Part shown: positions 23,999 to 25,262 of the stretch, in pieces
How the letters are laid out: each line of letters starts with the position of its first letter
How positions within the stretch are numbered: the stretch's first letter is position 1
From: JBGPYB01 sp041493035
GTDB taxonomy: Bacteria > Acidobacteriota > Vicinamibacteria > Fen-336
NCBI GenBank assembly: GCA_041493035.1
Contig: JBGPYB010000065.1
Location: 1-25,262 of the forward strand
Direction: 5' to 3'
DNA: 25,262 bases
Notes under the pieces: generated by a model
Told to the model about the DNA's origin: nothing
Database searches by the model: none
What the model saw: the letters and a program-made list of their open reading frames with translations, nothing else
Made by a program: the position numbers and the translations under genes

Positions 23999-24619
23999 TT
24001 GGATCTCGTTCAGGCGTTCTTCCGCACCGTCTACAACGTCCCGGAGTTGATCCGTCTTGGCGGCATGGCGGGACTCATCCTCGTAGTCTTCGCGGAAACG
24101 GGATTGATGGTGGGCTTCTTCCTTCCGGGGGACTCCCTCTTGGTCACCGCGGGGCTCTTCGCCGCGAGGGGAGACCTGGAGATCGTCTGGCTCAATCTGG
24201 CCTTGGCGGCCGCCGCGATCGTCGGGGATGCCACGGGCTACTGGATCGGGTTGCGGGCCGGCCAGACCCTCTACAACCGTCCCAATTCCTTCCTCTTCCG
24301 GCGCGAGCACCTCGTCAAGACCCACGATTTCTACGAACGCCACGGCGGCAAGACCATCGTGATCGCCCGCTTCATGCCCATCATCCGGACCTTCGCACCG
24401 GTGGTAGCCGGGGCCGGAAGCATGACCTACAAGCGCTTCGCGGCCTACAACGTCGTGGGCGGAATCGCCTGGGTCTTGAGCATGACCCTCACCGGCTACT
24501 TCCTCGGCCGGACCATCCCGAACATCGAGAAGAACATTCATCTGGTCGTCGCGGTCGTGATCTTCCTCTCCCTCCTGCCAGGCATCATCGCCTATCTCCG
24601 GGAACGGTCCCGAGGTTAG
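23999..24619 (+). CDS. DedA-family membrane protein
   Basis: A 206-residue inner-membrane protein of the DedA/SNARE-associated family, whose members include lipid scramblases or flippases for undecaprenyl phosphate and phospholipids. TTG at 23999 is used, with GAGGGA at 23987-23992 at proper spacing; no better start is in frame. Visible motifs: FFLPGDSLLVTAG (40-52), VGDATGYWIG (75-84) and the hallmark ARFMPIIRTFAPVVAGAG (123-140) with R124, P127, R130 and P134. At least four hydrophobic segments are seen, and a basic C-terminal end. The kinase gene begins 49 bp later. Confidence 0.92.
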   Translation: MDLVQAFFRTVYNVPELIRLGGMAGLILVVFAETGLMVGFFLPGDSLLVTAGLFAARGDLEIVWLNLALAAAAIVGDATGYWIGLRAGQTLYNRPNSFLFRREHLVKTHDFYERHGGKTIVIARFMPIIRTFAPVVAGAGSMTYKRFAAYNVVGGIAWVLSMTLTGYFLGRTIPNIEKNIHLVVAVVIFLSLLPGIIAYLRERSRG

Positions 24620-24668
24620 GCGCTGCGAGAGCCGCGCCGCGAGGCGACGGCTCGGAAGGCTACCGAGA

Positions 24669-25262
24669 GTGAGCGGACCTCAACCGAAGCGACTGGGTCG
24701 GTACGAGATTCAGGACGAGATCGGCCGGGGAATGATGGGGGTCGTCTACCGCGCCCTCGATCCGGCCCTGGGCAGGGCCGTCGCGCTCAAGACGGTTCAA
24801 CTCGCCTGGGCCATCTCCGACGAGGATCGGCAGACCTTCGAGAAGCGCTTCATGGCCGAAGCGCGGACCGCGGCCGGACTCTCCCACCCGGGCATCGTCG
24901 TCGTCCACGACATCGGCCACGATCCCGAAGCCAAGACGGTCTTCATTGCAATGGAGTACCTCCACGGCAAGACCCTGTCCGAGATGACGGCGGGCGGAAT
25001 CGCCGTCGAATGGCGTGAGGCCCTCAGGGTCGCGGGCCGGGTCGCAGAGGCGCTGCACCACGCCCACCAGGCCGGCATCGTCCACAGGGACGTCAAACCC
25101 GCGAACATCATGGTCCTCCCCTCGGGGGATCCGAAGATCATGGACTTCGGCATCGCCAAGGTCCCCACGTCGCAGCTCACGACGGTCGGCGAGTTCTTCG
25201 GGACCCCTTCCTACATGTCACCGGAGCAGGCGGCGGGAGCAACCGTGGACGGGAGGAGCGAC
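24669..25262 (+). CDS. Hanks-type Ser/Thr protein kinase, N-terminal part (cut by window end)
   Basis: An open frame of 198 codons runs off the window end. Start GTG 24669 with GGAAGG at 24654-24659. The kinase domain begins at about residue 11: Gly loop GRGMMGVVY (19-27), catalytic Lys K41 in VALK, Glu E65, hinge MEYLHGKTL (95-103), catalytic loop HRDVKPAN (139-146), DFG (159-161) and the activation-segment end GTPSYMSPE (178-186). All catalytic residues seen are intact, so it should be active. In the Gly loop a Met (GMMG) replaces the usual small residue. Acidobacteria and myxobacteria often carry such kinases with C-terminal sensor or TPR domains, not visible here. Confidence 0.95.
   Translation, partial: MSGPQPKRLGRYEIQDEIGRGMMGVVYRALDPALGRAVALKTVQLAWAISDEDRQTFEKRFMAEARTAAGLSHPGIVVVHDIGHDPEAKTVFIAMEYLHGKTLSEMTAGGIAVEWREALRVAGRVAEALHHAHQAGIVHRDVKPANIMVLPSGDPKIMDFGIAKVPTSQLTTVGEFFGTPSYMSPEQAAGATVDGRSD

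Overview
The window is GC-rich, densely packed and bacterial. It looks like an anaerobic or microaerophilic, metal-cycling organism. It has pyruvate:ferredoxin oxidoreductase, a ferrous-iron uptake operon, 39 c-type heme-binding motifs in about 12.7 kb, a TonB with Gly-Gly-Val repeats and a Hanks-type Ser/Thr kinase. That mix would suit Acidobacteriota or a deltaproteobacterial/myxobacterial relative. The taxonomic guess rests on gene content only and is weak.

Left part (1-7007, + strand): a tight, translationally coupled operon of nifJ (5' end outside the window), a dihydroorotate-dehydrogenase-like flavoprotein, feoB, a 74-residue Cys-rich protein and a DtxR-type regulator with a fused FeoA domain. 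It links iron supply to an iron-sulfur-rich central enzyme.

Middle-left (7016-12242, - strand): a respiratory module. It holds a monoheme cytochrome c, a Rieske protein, a cytochrome b and a membrane-anchored nonaheme cytochrome (a bc1-like quinol-oxidising complex), preceded by a single-heme cytochrome-porin fusion resembling Cyc2. The block is bracketed by direct repeats of 67/68 bp: the real 3' end of the DtxR gene and a broken copy of it. The 403 bp between the Cyc2-like gene and the NapD-like gene (11878-12280) hold a tandem 15-bp repeat, a decayed helix-turn-helix gene, a strong hairpin and the broken repeat copy.

Middle-right (12281-20378, - strand): one long gene train. In order it encodes a tandem-repeat Cys-rich protein, a BldC/excisionase-like helix-turn-helix protein, an MtrA/DmsE-type decaheme cytochrome, an MtrB/PioB-type outer-membrane barrel, a small monoheme cytochrome, a NapC/NirT-type inner-membrane cytochrome (ImcH-like), a CbcL-like fusion of 11 c hemes to a b-type membrane domain, and a NapD-like protein. 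Together these could connect the quinone pool, periplasm and outer membrane, which is an extracellular electron transfer route. No MtrC-type surface cytochrome is present. Direction (metal reduction or iron oxidation) cannot be told from sequence. A sigma-54-type promoter sits just upstream of the first gene, and a weaker one faces the divergent tonB.

Right part (20596-25262): tonB and a tandem UspA protein (+), a peptide-type ABC substrate-binding lipoprotein (-), a DedA membrane protein (+) and the start of a Ser/Thr protein kinase (+, cut by the window end).

No tRNA, rRNA, CRISPR array, transposase or integrase was recognised.
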